Below, in pieces: positions 10,948 through 22,560 of a stretch of DNA of 64,000 nt (within the stretch, counting starts at the first letter, position 1; each line of letters opens with the position of its first letter). Position numbers and translations under genes: made by a program. Source of the DNA: Panax quinquefolius (taxonomy: Eukaryota > Streptophyta > Magnoliopsida > Apiales > Araliaceae); contig CM035164.1 in assembly GCA_020205615.1 (NCBI GenBank), positions 523,501 to 587,500 of the forward strand. Direction: 5' to 3'. The notes below the pieces were generated by a model. That model saw only the letters and a program-made list of their open reading frames with translations. It had not been told where the DNA came from and ran no database searches.

Positions 10948-12984
10948 GGAAAATACTTGAACACCAAAGCGAAAATTTAATAAAATATTAATATATATTA
11001 TTTTTATTCCAAAGCACACTTATTTTGCTTCAAAACCTCAGCCACCAAACAGCCCACCTCACAAGACTTGTACAAAAAAACGTTTTTGTTATTTAAATTA
11101 TTTTAAACTTCCAAAAATCAATTATTTGAGCTTGAACTTCAATAATTCATAATAAATAGCCCTTTTATTAAAAAATTGAATCTCATGATTTTTTATAGAA
11201 AATTCAATTCTCTACAACTTTGCGAGAAGAAAGTTTTTCCAAATTCCAAATGAAATTGACCAAAATCCACAAACAGACGATTTCTGATTACTATAATCAA
11301 ATTTCGATCGAGAAATGGGGTCCATGACATGTTTAACATGTTTTAAACATTTATTGTAAAAAAATATTCTTCCTCCTCATATACTCATATATTCCACATT
11401 CACATGTAAAAATATCACAATTATTATATTATTAAAATAATATATTTAAATGAATTATTTTATCGTAAAAAGATAAAATATTAATTTTCAACAATTGTCA
11501 CTTTAAATTTTTTTTCATTTATATCCACATAAAATAAATATTTTTCTCATCATAAAAATCAATAATTAATTATTCACAAATAATATTACATAATCACAAT
11601 ATTAACAACCAATAAATTTGTAAGACCCAAATTTTTAAATAAAAAGGAATTTCCTTTATTTATTATTTTGAAATAGTAAGGGTTGATTTGATTAATGTGG
11701 ATAGTTAAGGGTTAAATATGCAAATATTTCAAAATAAGCAAGTGGGTTATAAAATATTCATTTTTGTTTAATATTGGTTTATTCGTTTGGTCGTGGAATA
11801 TTCGTGACTGTTTGGGAATATTAAATGCGACGCAAGCGACCATGTGTGGGCCCCATAACTAAAAAGCGATTGGATGAAGAAAACGACAAATATAAGTTGT
11901 TTTTAAATAACGCAGTGTAGTTATTACTGAATTATCTTCATTGGAATACCCGGTGGTTAAAACACACTAATACGCTGTTGCGTTGTTGAGCGAGATACCT
12001 TACGGTATTGCACACATTATTGATTCTTACGTAAGAAGGCACTTCTCAATAATGGTTACGATAATTACTTGTTCGATTTTTTATTGAGTTAATAATTGCT
12101 GCGTTGATATTTTATATTCTTTATTATTTCAATAATTGTCATTACACAAGATCTTTCATTATCGAAGCAATAATTCATATTATCTGAATAATATTATTAG
12201 ATAACATTATTGGCAATGTCTAGAAAGTTACGTCTAAGGAGAGGTTTGGTCACCTAATTGCGCGCGCCAAGAAGAAGAAATTCTTATTGAAAGCCCCTCT
12301 TCCTGAACCTGCACAGTTTGTCAATATTGTGATTACAGAATATTATTTGTGAATAATTAATTATTGATTTATATGATGAGGAAAATATTGATTTTATGTG
12401 GATATAGATGGAGAAAATTTTTAAAATGACAATTGTTGAAAATAAATATTTTATCTTTTTCTGATAAAATAATTCATTTAAATATATTATTTTAATAATA
12501 TATTAACGGTGATATTTTTACAACGAATGTGGGATATATGAGTATACTGAGGAGGAAGAGTATTTTTGTTGCAATAAATGTTTAAAACATGTTAAACATG
12601 TCGGTGGACCCCATTTATTGATCGAAATTTGATTATAACACAATAAAATCGCCCGTTTGTGGATTTCGGTCAATTTCTATTTGGAATTTGGAAAAACTTT
12701 CTTCTGCAAAGTTGTAGAGAATTGAATTTCCTATAAAAACTCGCGAGATTCGAATTTTCTGATGAAAGGGCTATTTATTATGAATTATTGAAGTTCAAAG
12801 CTCAAAATAATTAATTTTTGTAAGTTTTAATTATTTATTTTATGAAAAACGTTTTTTATCATTTCTTTCTAGAAGGTGGCATGTGGGAAATGCTAGGATC
12901 TGAATTCTAAGGTTGGCGTATGAATTTGATATATATATATATTAATTTATTAAATTTTACGCTTTTGGTGTTCAAGCATTTTCC

Positions 12985-12992
12985 TATAAATA
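12985..12992 (+). promoter_or_regulatory. LTR1 TATA box
   Basis: TATAAATA followed by aggtgcttaggttagaat. It lies about 1.37 kb into the LTR, which leaves about 1.5 kb of R-U5 downstream. The same word and context occur at 19395, 25835, 36885, 44207 and 57060. Confidence 0.65.
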
Positions 12993-13265
12993 AGGTGCTT
13001 AGGTTAGAATTAAAATCACACACGTAAATCAAGTTTTCTCTCTCTATATTATCGAGTTTATTCTTGTGAGTATTTTGAGTATACTTTGAGTATTGCTATA
13101 CGGTCAAAGTCCAAGTCATAGCCTTATATCCTGTTGTTTCAAATTAAAGATCTTGATCTTTCGAGATAAGGGATATTATTTTTTTCAGAATGATATTATT
13201 TCTTCAATATCATATCTTTGAAATGTTGATCTGAAGTTTTTATCAAATTTGGAACTTTTTCATGT

Positions 13266-13400
13266 CGGGTTACTATTCATGGGTTACTTATTCATGAGTT
13301 ACTATTCATGGGTTCTTATTCACGAGTTCTTATTCACGAGTTCTTATTCATGAGTTACTATTCACGAGTTACTATTCACGAGTACTATTCATGAAGCGTG
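13266..13400 (+). repeat. ATTCAYGAGTTACT minisatellite in LTR1
   Basis: About ten tandem units of a 13-14 bp word (attcatgggttact, attcacgagttact) with small length changes, ending attcatgaagcgtgaa. Looser copies continue to about 13490. Downstream of the TATA box, so probably in the transcribed leader. Equivalent arrays lie at 19676-19805 and 26120-26215. Confidence 0.85.
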
Positions 13401-13728
13401 AAGATGTTTTTGTGGAATTTCTATCTTTTGGTGTCGGAGTTACTATTCACATATACTGGCCTTTATTCACGATACTCTGATCTTATTCATCGAAAAATAA
13501 AATTTCTTCTTTTCGTCCAAAATATCTATTCGGATACTAGCTTTGATTGTATCCATGTTTTGATCATTCTTGAATTTTACACCACTATGATTATTTTTGA
13601 GGTATTTTTGACGTGGATAAAACCAAGTACGAATCCTTAATCCTTAATCCTTGTCATTTTGTTTCACTTTGGATTCGTTTCTTTAAAATATTTTTCATCA
13701 TCCTCGATCTTAAATGATGATATTATTG

Positions 13729-13922
13729 AATATCTTTGGCACAGTAGTGCAAAGATGAATGATTTCTGAAGAATATCTTTGGCCCAGTAGTGCAAAGATG
13801 AACAGTGTTGAGATGAACATGACCATTGATTAATATCTTTGGCTCAGTAGTGCAAAGATGAACAGTGTTTAAATGAACATGACTAATGATGAATATCTTT
13901 GGCACAGAGTGCAAAGATGAAT
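13729..13922 (+). repeat. Four-unit hairpin array in LTR1 leader
   Basis: Four units of ATCTTTGGCnCAGTAGTGCAAAGAT type. Each unit is an imperfect inverted repeat: ATCTTTG-GCAC pairs with GTGC-AAAGAT around a loop of about four bases. Units are separated by aacagtgttnagatgaacatga linkers. Equivalent arrays: 20145-20335, 26548-26748, 37465-37605, 44788-44925 and 57637-57775. Confidence 0.8.
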
Positions 13923-14479
13923 ATTTGATTCGGATGCATATTGATTGATGTTACAGGATAAAATATTGATGATGGATTTATTAAATTCATAGATTATAGT
14001 AGATTTCATTCTCTACGTAACTCTTCTATGAATTATTATTTCAATGCGAATATTGATCCAAAACTTGTTGTCTATTGTATTCTATCGATTTTTTCCCTTG
14101 AAGACTAACGATAATTTGTTGTATATTATCTTAGTCATAATATTCTTTATTGGGCTAGTTGAGCTCACCCTTTTCCTTGTTGTTCCATTTTTCTTCTCGA
14201 GGCGAGAATGTAGCGAAGTACTTAGTCGGGTATGGAATGAAGGTTCTAGAGAGAGTTGTTTAGTAGTCATCACCATTTTGTAAAATAATCAATAATTATG
14301 ATGGGGATTTATTTGCATGTGGATATTGTCTGTAAGACAATATTATATTTAAACTCATGATATATATTGTCGTATTTCACACGACATTTGTATTATTGAA
14401 GTTGTAGTTTGCTTTTTGTACCATGTATTTGGCGACTCGTAATGGGTGTTGTGTATACCTATTTTGGGGGCGTCCACAG

Positions 14480-14496
14480 TTGGTATCGAGCTTAGG
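14480..14496 (+). promoter_or_regulatory. Primer-binding site of element A
   Basis: tggtatcgagcttagg begins two bases after the LTR end. It matches the initiator-Met tRNA type site except that the expected ATCAGAGC reads ATCGAGC. Confidence 0.75.
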
Positions 14497-14663
14497 GATA
14501 TGATCTCCATGGAGATCGGGAATAGAACTAGGAGGGAGAGACGAGTAAATCCTTCGCTAAGTGTGTCCTACCTAAGCTTATTTGTTGGTTGGTTATATTA
14601 TAGGGGTATTATGTGATTTGTTAATTTATTTAATTAACCCTTGTTTTATGATAGTTTTTTTAG

Positions 14664-15356
14664 AATGGTCACTGCTGAGAACGTTAACAATGGAGTGAAT
14701 GAGATCGTGGAGACACCTCTAATCGCCAACCGGGATAATGTGATGTCGGTGAAGAAGGAATTAGAGATATCCATGTGGTGAGTGAAGAATTGATAGTTGC
14801 ACCTTTAGATAATCGCAGAGGTAACAAATTGAGAGTGAGGAAGAAGAGGAAGAAGAGGTACACCAAGAGAGTTTATTAGAGGTATTTTATGATCGAAATA
14901 TAGAATTGCAAAATCGTATTCATGAGTTAGAAGAAGCGGGGCTAAAGAATTGCGGCGATCGTGGAGCAAAAGGATGCAACGATTCAAGCTTGTGTTACCC
15001 GATACGTGATGCTTGAATGAAGCACTCTTTGGCGAGTATAAGATGATAAAGTGAAATCGAAATGAAAGAAGAAATAACCGAACGAGTGAGAATGAGTGAT
15101 GCATGGGTAAAAAGTCGCACGACGCGCGTTGATATTATGGAAAGAGATGTCCAATCTAAAAGAGAAAATTTAACGATGACGGAAGACGTCGGCGTGAACA
15201 TCAACACCATCAACAAATTCTAGGGAAGAGAACGATCGCCGGTTAGATGCTACTGAGATGTGGAGAGGAGGGACATATAAGGTCAAACTGTTCAAAGCCA
15301 TCCAAGGTATGCTATAATTGTGGAAAAGAAGGACATATCGCCGAGATTATGCGATA
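14664..15356 (+). pseudogene. Element A gag remnant (coiled-coil type)
   Basis: The likely gag start is the ATG at 14664, about 180 bases after the primer site; the frame is then broken many times. Around 14840-14990 the reading encodes an acidic run followed by a leucine-rich coiled-coil stretch, best seen in the equivalent part of element B. The capsid-type domain found in elements C and D is not visible. At 15310-15341 there is a CCHC zinc-knuckle start ([11 protein letters not shown]) whose last cysteine is lost, with a degenerate first knuckle just upstream. The position between primer site and protease fits gag. Confidence 0.7.
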
Positions 15357-15489
15357 TCGAAACCAGATCCAGCGTGAATGGTGACTCAAAAGGATGTCCC
15401 GAAAAAGTCAAAGTCAACGGTTCTTGAAGAAGCGTTTGTCATGGCCGGTCAAAATGCAAGGAACCGACGAAGTTATTAAGACGGGTTAG

Positions 15490-16130
15490 TTAATTATAAA
15501 TTCTTGCGAAGTATATACCTTACTAGATATTGGTTCTACCCATTCTTTTATCTCTCTTACTTGCGCTCAACGTTTGAACTTGATTACGGAGAAATTAAAC
15601 TTTGACTTATCTGTGGAGACTCCATTAGGAGAAACTTTCATTACATCCGTTGTTTAAAAATCTTGCTTGATTCAAGTTGGCACTATCACATTACACAGTT
15701 AACCTTATTTCTATAGAGATATTTGCTTTTGATGTGATTTTAAGGTTAACTACTCATCATGCCAAATTGATTGCTTTTGTAAGGTTGTTAGTTTTCATAT
15801 TCCTAAGCAACCTTGTTATTCAATTCAAGCAATCAAACCATTGTAGTCAAACATTTTCATATCAAGCCATGAAGTCATTCGTTTATTACGGATGTCAAGT
15901 TTTCTTAGTCCATGTTATGGATTTGAATAAAGACACGCCGATTTGAATAATATTCTGTTGTTATTGATTTTCCTGGCGACGTATTTCATGAAGAATTTCT
16001 TGCTTACTCCCAAAGCGATATTAAATTTTGTATCGACTTTGAACCCGTGACAAAACTCATTTCTAAAATCTCATATCGAATGGCTCCTATTGAACTTCGT
16101 GAGTTAAAAATTCAACTATAGAATTTGGTA
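15490..16130 (+). pseudogene. Element A protease and protease-RT linker remnant
   Basis: At about 15519-15550 the frame reads LLDIGSTHSF, the aspartic-protease active-site region with the usual DTG/DSG changed to DIG. The second protease landmark (AFDVIL) follows at about 15722-15745. The connecting region (15677-15946 is one open frame) leads to a DLEPGT-like segment and the PYRMAPIELRELK word that normally introduces RT. Compared with element D, the order and spacing are normal here. Non-functional because of frame breaks. Confidence 0.75.
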
Positions 16131-16530
16131 CTGAGCTTTTATTTTGTGACTTCCTTTGTGGAATTCACCTGCGGAACTCTCTCGTAGGGGACGTCATATT
16201 CGATGCGATAGTAAATCGATAGGTGTCATTGTGACGTCTATCCAAGATTGGGATATGAGTCACGATTGAGAGCAACCTAAGTCGATGAATCGAAATACGT
16301 AGCTTTCAGGCTTAGTTGGTTATTATCGGAGATTCGTTGAAGGATATTCTCGAATCGCTATTCCATTAACTTAAATGACTCGAAAAGATACAAAATTGTA
16401 TGGAGCGAGGAATGCGAGAAGATTTTCCAAGAGCTCAAGAGGCTACTCATTTCGCACATATTCTAACCATACCATCTTGGAAAAGCGAACGTGGTAGGCG
16501 GACGCGTTGAGTAGAAAGATCATATGCGGA
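16131..16530 (+). pseudogene. Element A RT-RNase H remnant with large deletions
   Basis: From the gaatggctcctattgaacttc anchor (16077) to ggttattatcggagattcg (16317) there are about 240 bases, against about 690 in D and C. Most of the RT palm, including the FIDD-type active site, is missing. The thumb/connection words ([20 protein letters not shown] region, about 16300-16365) survive. A second deletion joins accatc at about 16469 to aaaagcgaacgtgg, removing about 324 bases of RNase H present in D. Both deletions recur in element B. Confidence 0.8.
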
Positions 16531-16739
16531 ACGAGCGAGTGCGATGATGTCAAGTATACTGCGTAGAGCCAACTTTAATAGAAAAAGTTAAGGTTGCTCA
16601 AGCCACCGACCGGAGGTCGATCGTATGAAGAAGAAAGTACAAGAAGGAGCTATTCCAAGCGAGAATTGATGAAGAAGGAATACTTGAGTCCACTCTAGAC
16701 TTTGTGTTCCTAACGACTACGATTTGAAGTACAAGATTA

Positions 16740-17652
16740 TGATGGAGGCACAATACGCCATTTTACAATCCATCCTGGAAGTACTAAAATGTATCGTGAT
16801 CTTCGACATACATTTTGGTGGAACAATATGAAGAGAGAGATTGCAAAGTTTATCTCGATGTGTTTAACTTGCTAACGTGTAAAGGCGGAGCATCTTGTAC
16901 CTAAGGGTCCGTTGCAACCACTTGAGATTCCTGGAATGGAAGTGGGAACACATTACTATGGATTTCGTTACGGGTCTTCCCCTGCGGTTTCTCAAGGCAT
17001 CAATGCTATTTGGGTTATTGTTGATAGATTAACCAAGTCCGCTCATTTCTTACCGATCACGGAGACTTATTCCCTTGAACGTCTTCTTAGTATATACGTG
17101 AATGAGATTGTGAGATTGCATGGCATGCCAAGATCCATAGTTTTAGATCGTGACCCAAGATTCACTTCATGATTTTGGGTTAAAAGCTATGGGCACGCAA
17201 TTTATTTATTCGGTTTGGCATACCATCCTCAAACGGATGGGCAATCGTAAAGGACTACTCAAACTCTTGAAGATATATTAAAACTCTGTGTCCTAGATTT
17301 CAAAGGAAGTTGGGATAAGTACTTGCCATTGGTGGAATTCTCATACAACAATAGTTATTAAACAAATATAGGCATGGTTCCATTCGAAGCATTATATGGA
17401 CGAAAGTGTCATTCTCCAATATGTTGGGATGAGGTGGGTGAAGCAACATTGTTGGGACCCGAGTTAGTACGTATGACTACCGAAAAGATCCAAATGATTC
17501 GACAACGTATACAAACGGCACAAGATCGACAAAAGAGTTATGCGGATCTTCATCGAAAGGACGTGGAATTTAATGTAGGGGATCATGTATTATTGCGAGT
17601 TGCTCCATGGAAAGGAGTTACAAGATTTGGGAAGAGAGGAAAGCTCAATCCA
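16740..17652 (+). pseudogene. Element A integrase remnant
   Basis: The end of the zinc-binding region (CLTC) is near 16859. The catalytic core is recognisable from INAIWVIVDRLTKSAHFLPI (about 16999) and DRDPRFTS (about 17147-17169), which supplies the second catalytic aspartate. A TGA at 17170-17172 interrupts where element C has CGA. The catalytic-Glu position in the GQSxR word is a TAA stop (17248-17250). The C-terminal region resumes in one open frame at 17374-17655 (PFEALYGRKC, then VGDHVLLRVAPWKG). It ends at a TGA (17653-17655) where element D has CGA. Confidence 0.85.
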
Positions 17653-17998
17653 TGATTTATCGGTCCATTTCAAATTCTTGACCGAGTAGGAAATGTAGCC
17701 TATAGACTTGCGTTACCTCCGAGTATGTCTCGTGTTCATAATGTGTTTCACATATCTGTACTTCGTAAATATGTGAAAGACCCGAACCACGTTATAGAGT
17801 TAGAACCGGACGAGATAGCCGAAGACTTAACGTATGAGGAGGTACCGTCAAGATTTTGGATAGGAAGAAGCATGTCCTACGCCAAGAAAGGTTATACCAC
17901 AAGTTAAAGTTTTGTGGAAGAATCATGCTATAGAGGAAATGACACAGGAATTGGAAACGGAAATGAAAGCGAGGTATCCTCACCTTTTCAAACACTAG
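17653..17998 (+). pseudogene. Element A integrase tail and chromodomain-like end
   Basis: After the TGA the [20 protein letters not shown] region continues, then [19 protein letters not shown] (17725 onward), typical of the end of Ty3/gypsy integrases. A short chromodomain-like stretch with [12 protein letters not shown] and conserved aromatic/acidic spacing follows to about 17995, with one frame break near 17850. Chromodomains in this position mark the chromovirus clade and bind histone marks to guide integration. Confidence 0.75.
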
Positions 17999-18030
17999 TA
18001 TGCGTCGTCAATTTCGAGGACGAAATTTCA

Positions 18031-18043
18031 TAAGGAGGGAGGT
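18031..18043 (+). promoter_or_regulatory. Polypurine tract of element A
   Basis: taaggagggaggt lies immediately before the second LTR. The same tract precedes the LTRs at 24482 and 42869, as expected for plus-strand priming. Confidence 0.75.
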
Positions 18044-18044
18044 T

Positions 18045-20902
18045 TGTAAAGACCCCAAAATTTTTAAATAAAAGGAATTTCCTTTATTTATTATTTTGAA
18101 ATAGTAAGGGTTGATTTGATTAATGTGGATAGTTAAGGGTTAAATATGCAAATATTTCAAAATAAGCAAGTGGTTATAAAATATTCATTTTTGTTAGGAA
18201 TATTCGTTTGGTCGTGGAATATTCGTCTTTGTCGGGAAATATTCGCATCGACGGCGCAGCCATGTGTGTAGGCCCCATAACTGAAAGCGATTGGATGAAG
18301 AAAACGACAAATATAAGTTGTTTTTAAATAACAGGCGTAGTTATTACTGAAGTATCTTGTTGGAATACCCGGTGGTTAAAACACACTAATACGCGTTGTT
18401 GAACAAGAAGATTGCAGTATTGCACCAATTATTGATTCTTACGTGAAGAAGGCACTACTCAATAATGGTTACGATAATTACCGCTCAAGATTTTTATTGA
18501 GTTAATAATTGTCTTTGCGTTGATATTTTATATTCTTTGTTGTTTGATAATTGTCATTACACAAGATCTTTCATTATCGAAGCAATAATTCATATTATCT
18601 GAATAATATTATTAGATAACATTATTGGCAATATCTAGAAAGTTACGTCTAAGGAGAGGTTTGGTCACCTAATTGCGCTACAAGAAGAAGAAATTCTTAT
18701 TGGAAAGCCCTCTTTCTTGGAACCGCACGGTTGTCAATATTGTGATTCTGTAATATTATTTGTGAATAATTAATTATTGATTTATATGATGAGGAAAATA
18801 TTGATTTTATGTGGATATAGATGGAGAAAATTTTAAAATGACAATTGTTGAAAATAAATATTTTATCTTTTTCTGATAAAATAATTCATTTAAATATATT
18901 ATTTTAATAATATATTAACGGTGATATTTTTACAACGAATGTGGGATATATGAGTATACGAGGAGGAAGAGTATTTTTGTTGCAATAAATGTTTAAAACA
19001 TGTTAAACATGTCGGTGGACCCCATTTATTGACTGAAATTTGATTATAGCCTATAAAATTGTCCGTTTGTGGATTTCGGTCAATTTCTATTTGGAATTTG
19101 GAAAAACTTTCTTCTGCAAAGTTGTAGAGAATTGAATTTCCTATAAAAACTCGCGTGATTCGAATTTTCTGATGAAAGGGCTATTTATTATGAATTATTG
19201 AAGTTCAAGCTCCGAAATAATTAATTTTGTAAGTTTTAATTATTTATTTTATGAAAACGTTTTTATCATTTCTTTTTCTAGAAGGTGGCATGTGGGAAAT
19301 GCTAGGATCTGAATTCTAAGGTTGGCGTATGAATTTGATATATATATATATATTAATTTATTAAATTTTTCGCTTTTGTGTTCTAAGCAATTTCTATAAA
19401 TAGGTGCTTAGGTTAGAATTGAAAATCACACCGTAAATGAAGTTTTCTCTCTATATTATCGAAGTATTCTTGTGAGTATTTTGAGTATACTTTGAGTATT
19501 TCTATACTCTGCAAGTCCAAGTCATAGCCTTTATATCCGGTGTTTAATTTAGAAGATCTTGATCTTTCGAGGTAAGGGATATTATTTTTTTCAGTAATGA
19601 TATTATTTCTTCAATATCATATATTTGAAATGTTGATCTGAAGTTTTTATCAAATTTGGAACTTTTTCATGTCGGGTTACTTATTCATGGGTTACTATTC
19701 ATGAGTTACTTATTCATGGGTTCTTATTCATGAAGCTATTATTCACGAGTTACTTATTCACGAGTTACTATTCACGAGTTACTATTCACGAGTACTATTC
19801 ATGAAGCGTGAAAATATTTTTGTGGAATTTTTATCTTTTGGTGTTCAGAGTTACTTATTTCACGATACTGCAGACTATTCACGATATCTGATCTATTCAT
19901 CGAAAAATAAAATTTCTTCTTTTTAGTCTAAAATATCTATTCGGATACTAACTTTGATTGTATCCATGTTTTGATCATTCTTGAATTTTACACCACTATG
20001 ATTATTTTTGAGGTATTTTTGGGGCGTGGATAAAACCAAGTACGAATCCTTAATCCTTAATCCTTGTCATTTTGTTTCACCGGATTCGTTTCTTTAAAAA
20101 TATTTTTCATCATCCTCGGTCTTAAATGATGATATTATTGAATATCTTTGGCACCATAGTGTGAAAGATGAATGATTTCTGAAGAATATCTTTGGCCCAG
20201 AGTGCAAAGATGAGCAGTGTTTGAGATGAACATGACCGATTGATTAATATCTTTGGCCCAGAGTGCAAAGATGAACAGTGTTTAAATGAACATGACCAAT
20301 CGATGAATATCTTTGGCTGTGTAGTGCAAAGATGAATATTTGATTCGGATGCATATTGATTGATGTTACGAGGATAAAATATTGATGATGGACTATTAAA
20401 TTCATAGATTATAGTAGATTTCATTCTCTACGTAACTCTTCTACATGAATTATTATTTCATTGCGAATATTGATCTGAAACTTGTTGTCTATTGTATTCT
20501 ATCGATTTTTCCTGTTGAAGACTAACGATAATTTGTTGTATATTATCTTAGTCATAATATTCTTTATTTGGGCTAGTTGAGCTCACCCTTTTCCTTGTTG
20601 TTCCATTTTTCTTCTCGGGAGGCGAGAATGTAATGCGAGTACTAGTCTGGGGTATGGAATGAAGGTTCTAGAGAGAGTTGTTTAGTAGTCCTCACCATTT
20701 TTGTAAAATAATGAATCAATAATTATGATGGGGATTTATTTGCATGTGGATATTGTCTGAAAGACAATATTATATTTAAACTCACAAGATATATTGTCGT
20801 ATTTCACACGACATTTGTATTATTGAAGTTGTAGTTTGCTTTTTGTACCATGTATTTGGCGACTCGTAATGGGTGTTGTGTATACCTATTTTGGGGGCGT
20901 CA
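18045..20902 (+). mobile_element. Middle LTR of the A/B array (LTR2)
   Basis: Starts TGTAAAGACCCC after the polypurine tract and ends at gcgtCA before a primer site. TATAAATA is at 19395-19402, with the palindrome, minisatellite and hairpin arrays in the same order as in LTR1. It serves both as 3' LTR of A and 5' LTR of B, so the two internal regions share it. Confidence 0.9.
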
Positions 20903-20905
20903 CGA

Positions 20906-20922
20906 TTGGTATCGAGCTTAGG
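20906..20922 (+). promoter_or_regulatory. Primer-binding site of element B
   Basis: ttggtatcgagcttagg follows the LTR end by a few bases. It has the same ATCGAGC variant as element A. Confidence 0.75.
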
Positions 20923-21087
20923 ATATGATCTCTGGCGGAGATCGGGGAATAGAACTAGGAGGAGAGAGAGTAAATCCTTCGCTAGTGTGTCCTACCTAAG
21001 CTTATTTGTTGGTTGGTTATATTATAGGGGTATTATGTGATTTGTTAATTTATTTAATTAACCCTTGTTTTATGATAGTTTTTTAGA

Positions 21088-21800
21088 ATGGTCTTTCTTT
21101 GAACGTTAACAATGGAGTGAATGAGATCGTGGAGACACCTCTAATCGCCAACAGTGATAATGTGATGTCGGTGAAGAAGGAATTAGAGATATCCATGTGG
21201 TGAGTGAAGAATTGATAGTTGCACCTTTGAGATAATCGCAGAGGTAACAAATGAGAGTGAGGAAGAAGAGGAAGAAGAGGTACCTGAAGAGAGTTTATTA
21301 GAGGTATTTTATGATCGAAATATAGAATTGCAAAATCGTATTCATGAGTTAGAAGAACGGGCTAAAGAATTGCAGGCGATCGTGGAGCAAAAGGATGCAA
21401 CGATTCAAGCTTGTGTTACCCGATCGTGATGCTTGAATGAAGCACTCTTTGGCGAGTATAAGATGATAAAGTCGGAATCGAAATGAAAAGAAGAAATAAC
21501 CGAACGAGTGAGAATGAGTGATGCATGGGTAAAAAAGTCGCACGACGCGTTGATATTATGGAAAGAGATGTCCAATCTAAAAAGAGAAGATTTAACGATG
21601 ACGGAAGACGCGTCGGCGAGAACATCAGCACCATCAACAAATTCTAGGGAAGAGAACGATCGCCGCTTAGATGCTACTCTGATGTGGAGAGGAGGGGACA
21701 TATAAGGTCAAACTGCTCAAAGCCTTCCAAGGTATGCTATAATTGTGGAAAAGAAGGACATATCGCTTTCGAGATTATACGATATCGAAACCCGATCCAG
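21088..21800 (+). pseudogene. Element B gag remnant with intact coiled-coil segment
   Basis: The gag start is near the ATG at 21088. From 21244 to 21429 one uninterrupted frame encodes an acidic stretch (EEEEEEEVPEESLLEVFYD) followed by heptad-spaced hydrophobics (IELQNRIHELEERAKELQ), a clear coiled coil, ending in a TGA at 21427-21429. A second open frame covers the basic linker (21508-21705). The zinc-knuckle word [11 protein letters not shown] is at 21734-21766. No capsid-type domain is visible between them, unlike in C and D. The copy is nearly the same as element A but with fewer breaks in this part. Confidence 0.7.
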
Positions 21801-21934
21801 CGTGAATGGTGACTCAAAAGGATGTCCCAGAAAAGTCAAAGTCAACGGTTCTTGGAAGAGCGTTTGTCGTGACCGGTCAAAAAATGCAAGGAACCCGAAC
21901 GGTTTAGTTAGCACGGGTTAGTTAATTATAAATT

Positions 21935-22560
21935 CTTGCAAAGTATATACCTTACTAGATATTGGTTCTACCCATTCTTTTATCTCTCTTGCTTGCGCTC
22001 AACGTTTGAACTTGACTACGGAGAAATTAGACTTTGACCTATCTGTGGAGACTCCATTAGGAGAAACTTTCATTACATCCGTTGTTTAAAAATCTTGCTT
22101 GATTCAAGTTGCACTATCACATTACCATTAACCTTATTTCTATAGAGATATTTGCTTTTGATGTGATTTTAAGGTTAACTACTCATCATGCCAAATTGAT
22201 TGCTTTTGTAAGGTTGTTAGTTTTCATATTCCTAAGCAACTTTGTTATTCAATTCAAGCAATCAAACCATTGTAGTCAAACATTTTCATATCAAGCCATG
22301 AAGTCATTCGTTTATTACGGATGTCAAGTTTTCTTAGTCCATGTTATGGATTTGAATAAAGACACGCCGATTTGAATAATATTCCTGTTGTTATTGATTT
22401 TTCCCGACGTATTTCATGAAGAATTTCTTGGCTTACTCCCAAAGCTCTCGATATTAAATTTTGTATCGACTTTGAACCCTAGACAAAACTCATTTCTAAA
22501 ATCTCATATCGAATGGCTCTATTGAACTTCGGAGTTAAAAATTCAACTATAGAATTTGGT
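21935..22560 (+). pseudogene. Element B protease and linker remnant
   Basis: LLDIGSTHSF at about 21950-21985 carries the same DIG active-site change as element A. It is followed by AFDVIL and the open connecting frame 22109-22375, then the RT-introducing word at about 22510. Layout matches element A. Confidence 0.75.

Larger units (their letters stand above)
8059..11618 (-). mobile_element. Solo LTR H, first part (reverse orientation)
   Basis: Read on the minus strand this runs from the middle of an LTR to its 3' terminus. The tgtaacgaccccaaaatagg at 8059 is the complement of an LTR end, followed by complements of the late-LTR blocks, the ATCTTTG arrays, TATAAATA (10940-10947) and the U3 palindrome (about 11328-11343). 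The remaining 5' part lies at 27303-27752 after the inserted A/B array. The outer ends are flanked by CCCCC (8054-8058 and 27753-27757), the 5-bp duplication expected of an LTR element. No internal region adjoins either outer end, so H was a solo LTR. About 8200-8830 does not match the other LTRs and may be inserted or replaced sequence. The small open frames inside have no known features. Confidence 0.75.
11619..14478 (+). mobile_element. 5' LTR of the A/B array (LTR1)
   Basis: Begins TGTAAGACCC and ends gcgtccaCA, directly followed by the primer-binding site at 14480, so the boundaries are well supported. Length is about 2.86 kb. In order: a U3 with the gaatattcgt blocks, the palindrome ACATGTTAAACATGT at 12587-12601, an AT run near 12940, TATAAATA at 12985-12992, an ATTCAYGAG array (13266-13400), a hairpin array (13729-13922) and the terminal block ending cctattttggggg. 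Copies at 18045-20902 and 24482-27302 are nearly the same over their full length. It sits inside solo LTR H; I could not find a matching 5-bp duplication at 11614-11618 and 27303-27307. Confidence 0.9.

Noticed and set aside
12580..12605. U3 palindrome as an origin or telomere-like element
   Set aside because: It is confined to the LTR family and lies in U3; a transcription-factor site is the simpler reading.
14480..14496. tRNA-like sequence tggtatc
   Set aside because: Only the complement of a tRNA 3' end at an LTR boundary, i.e. a primer site; no cloverleaf follows.
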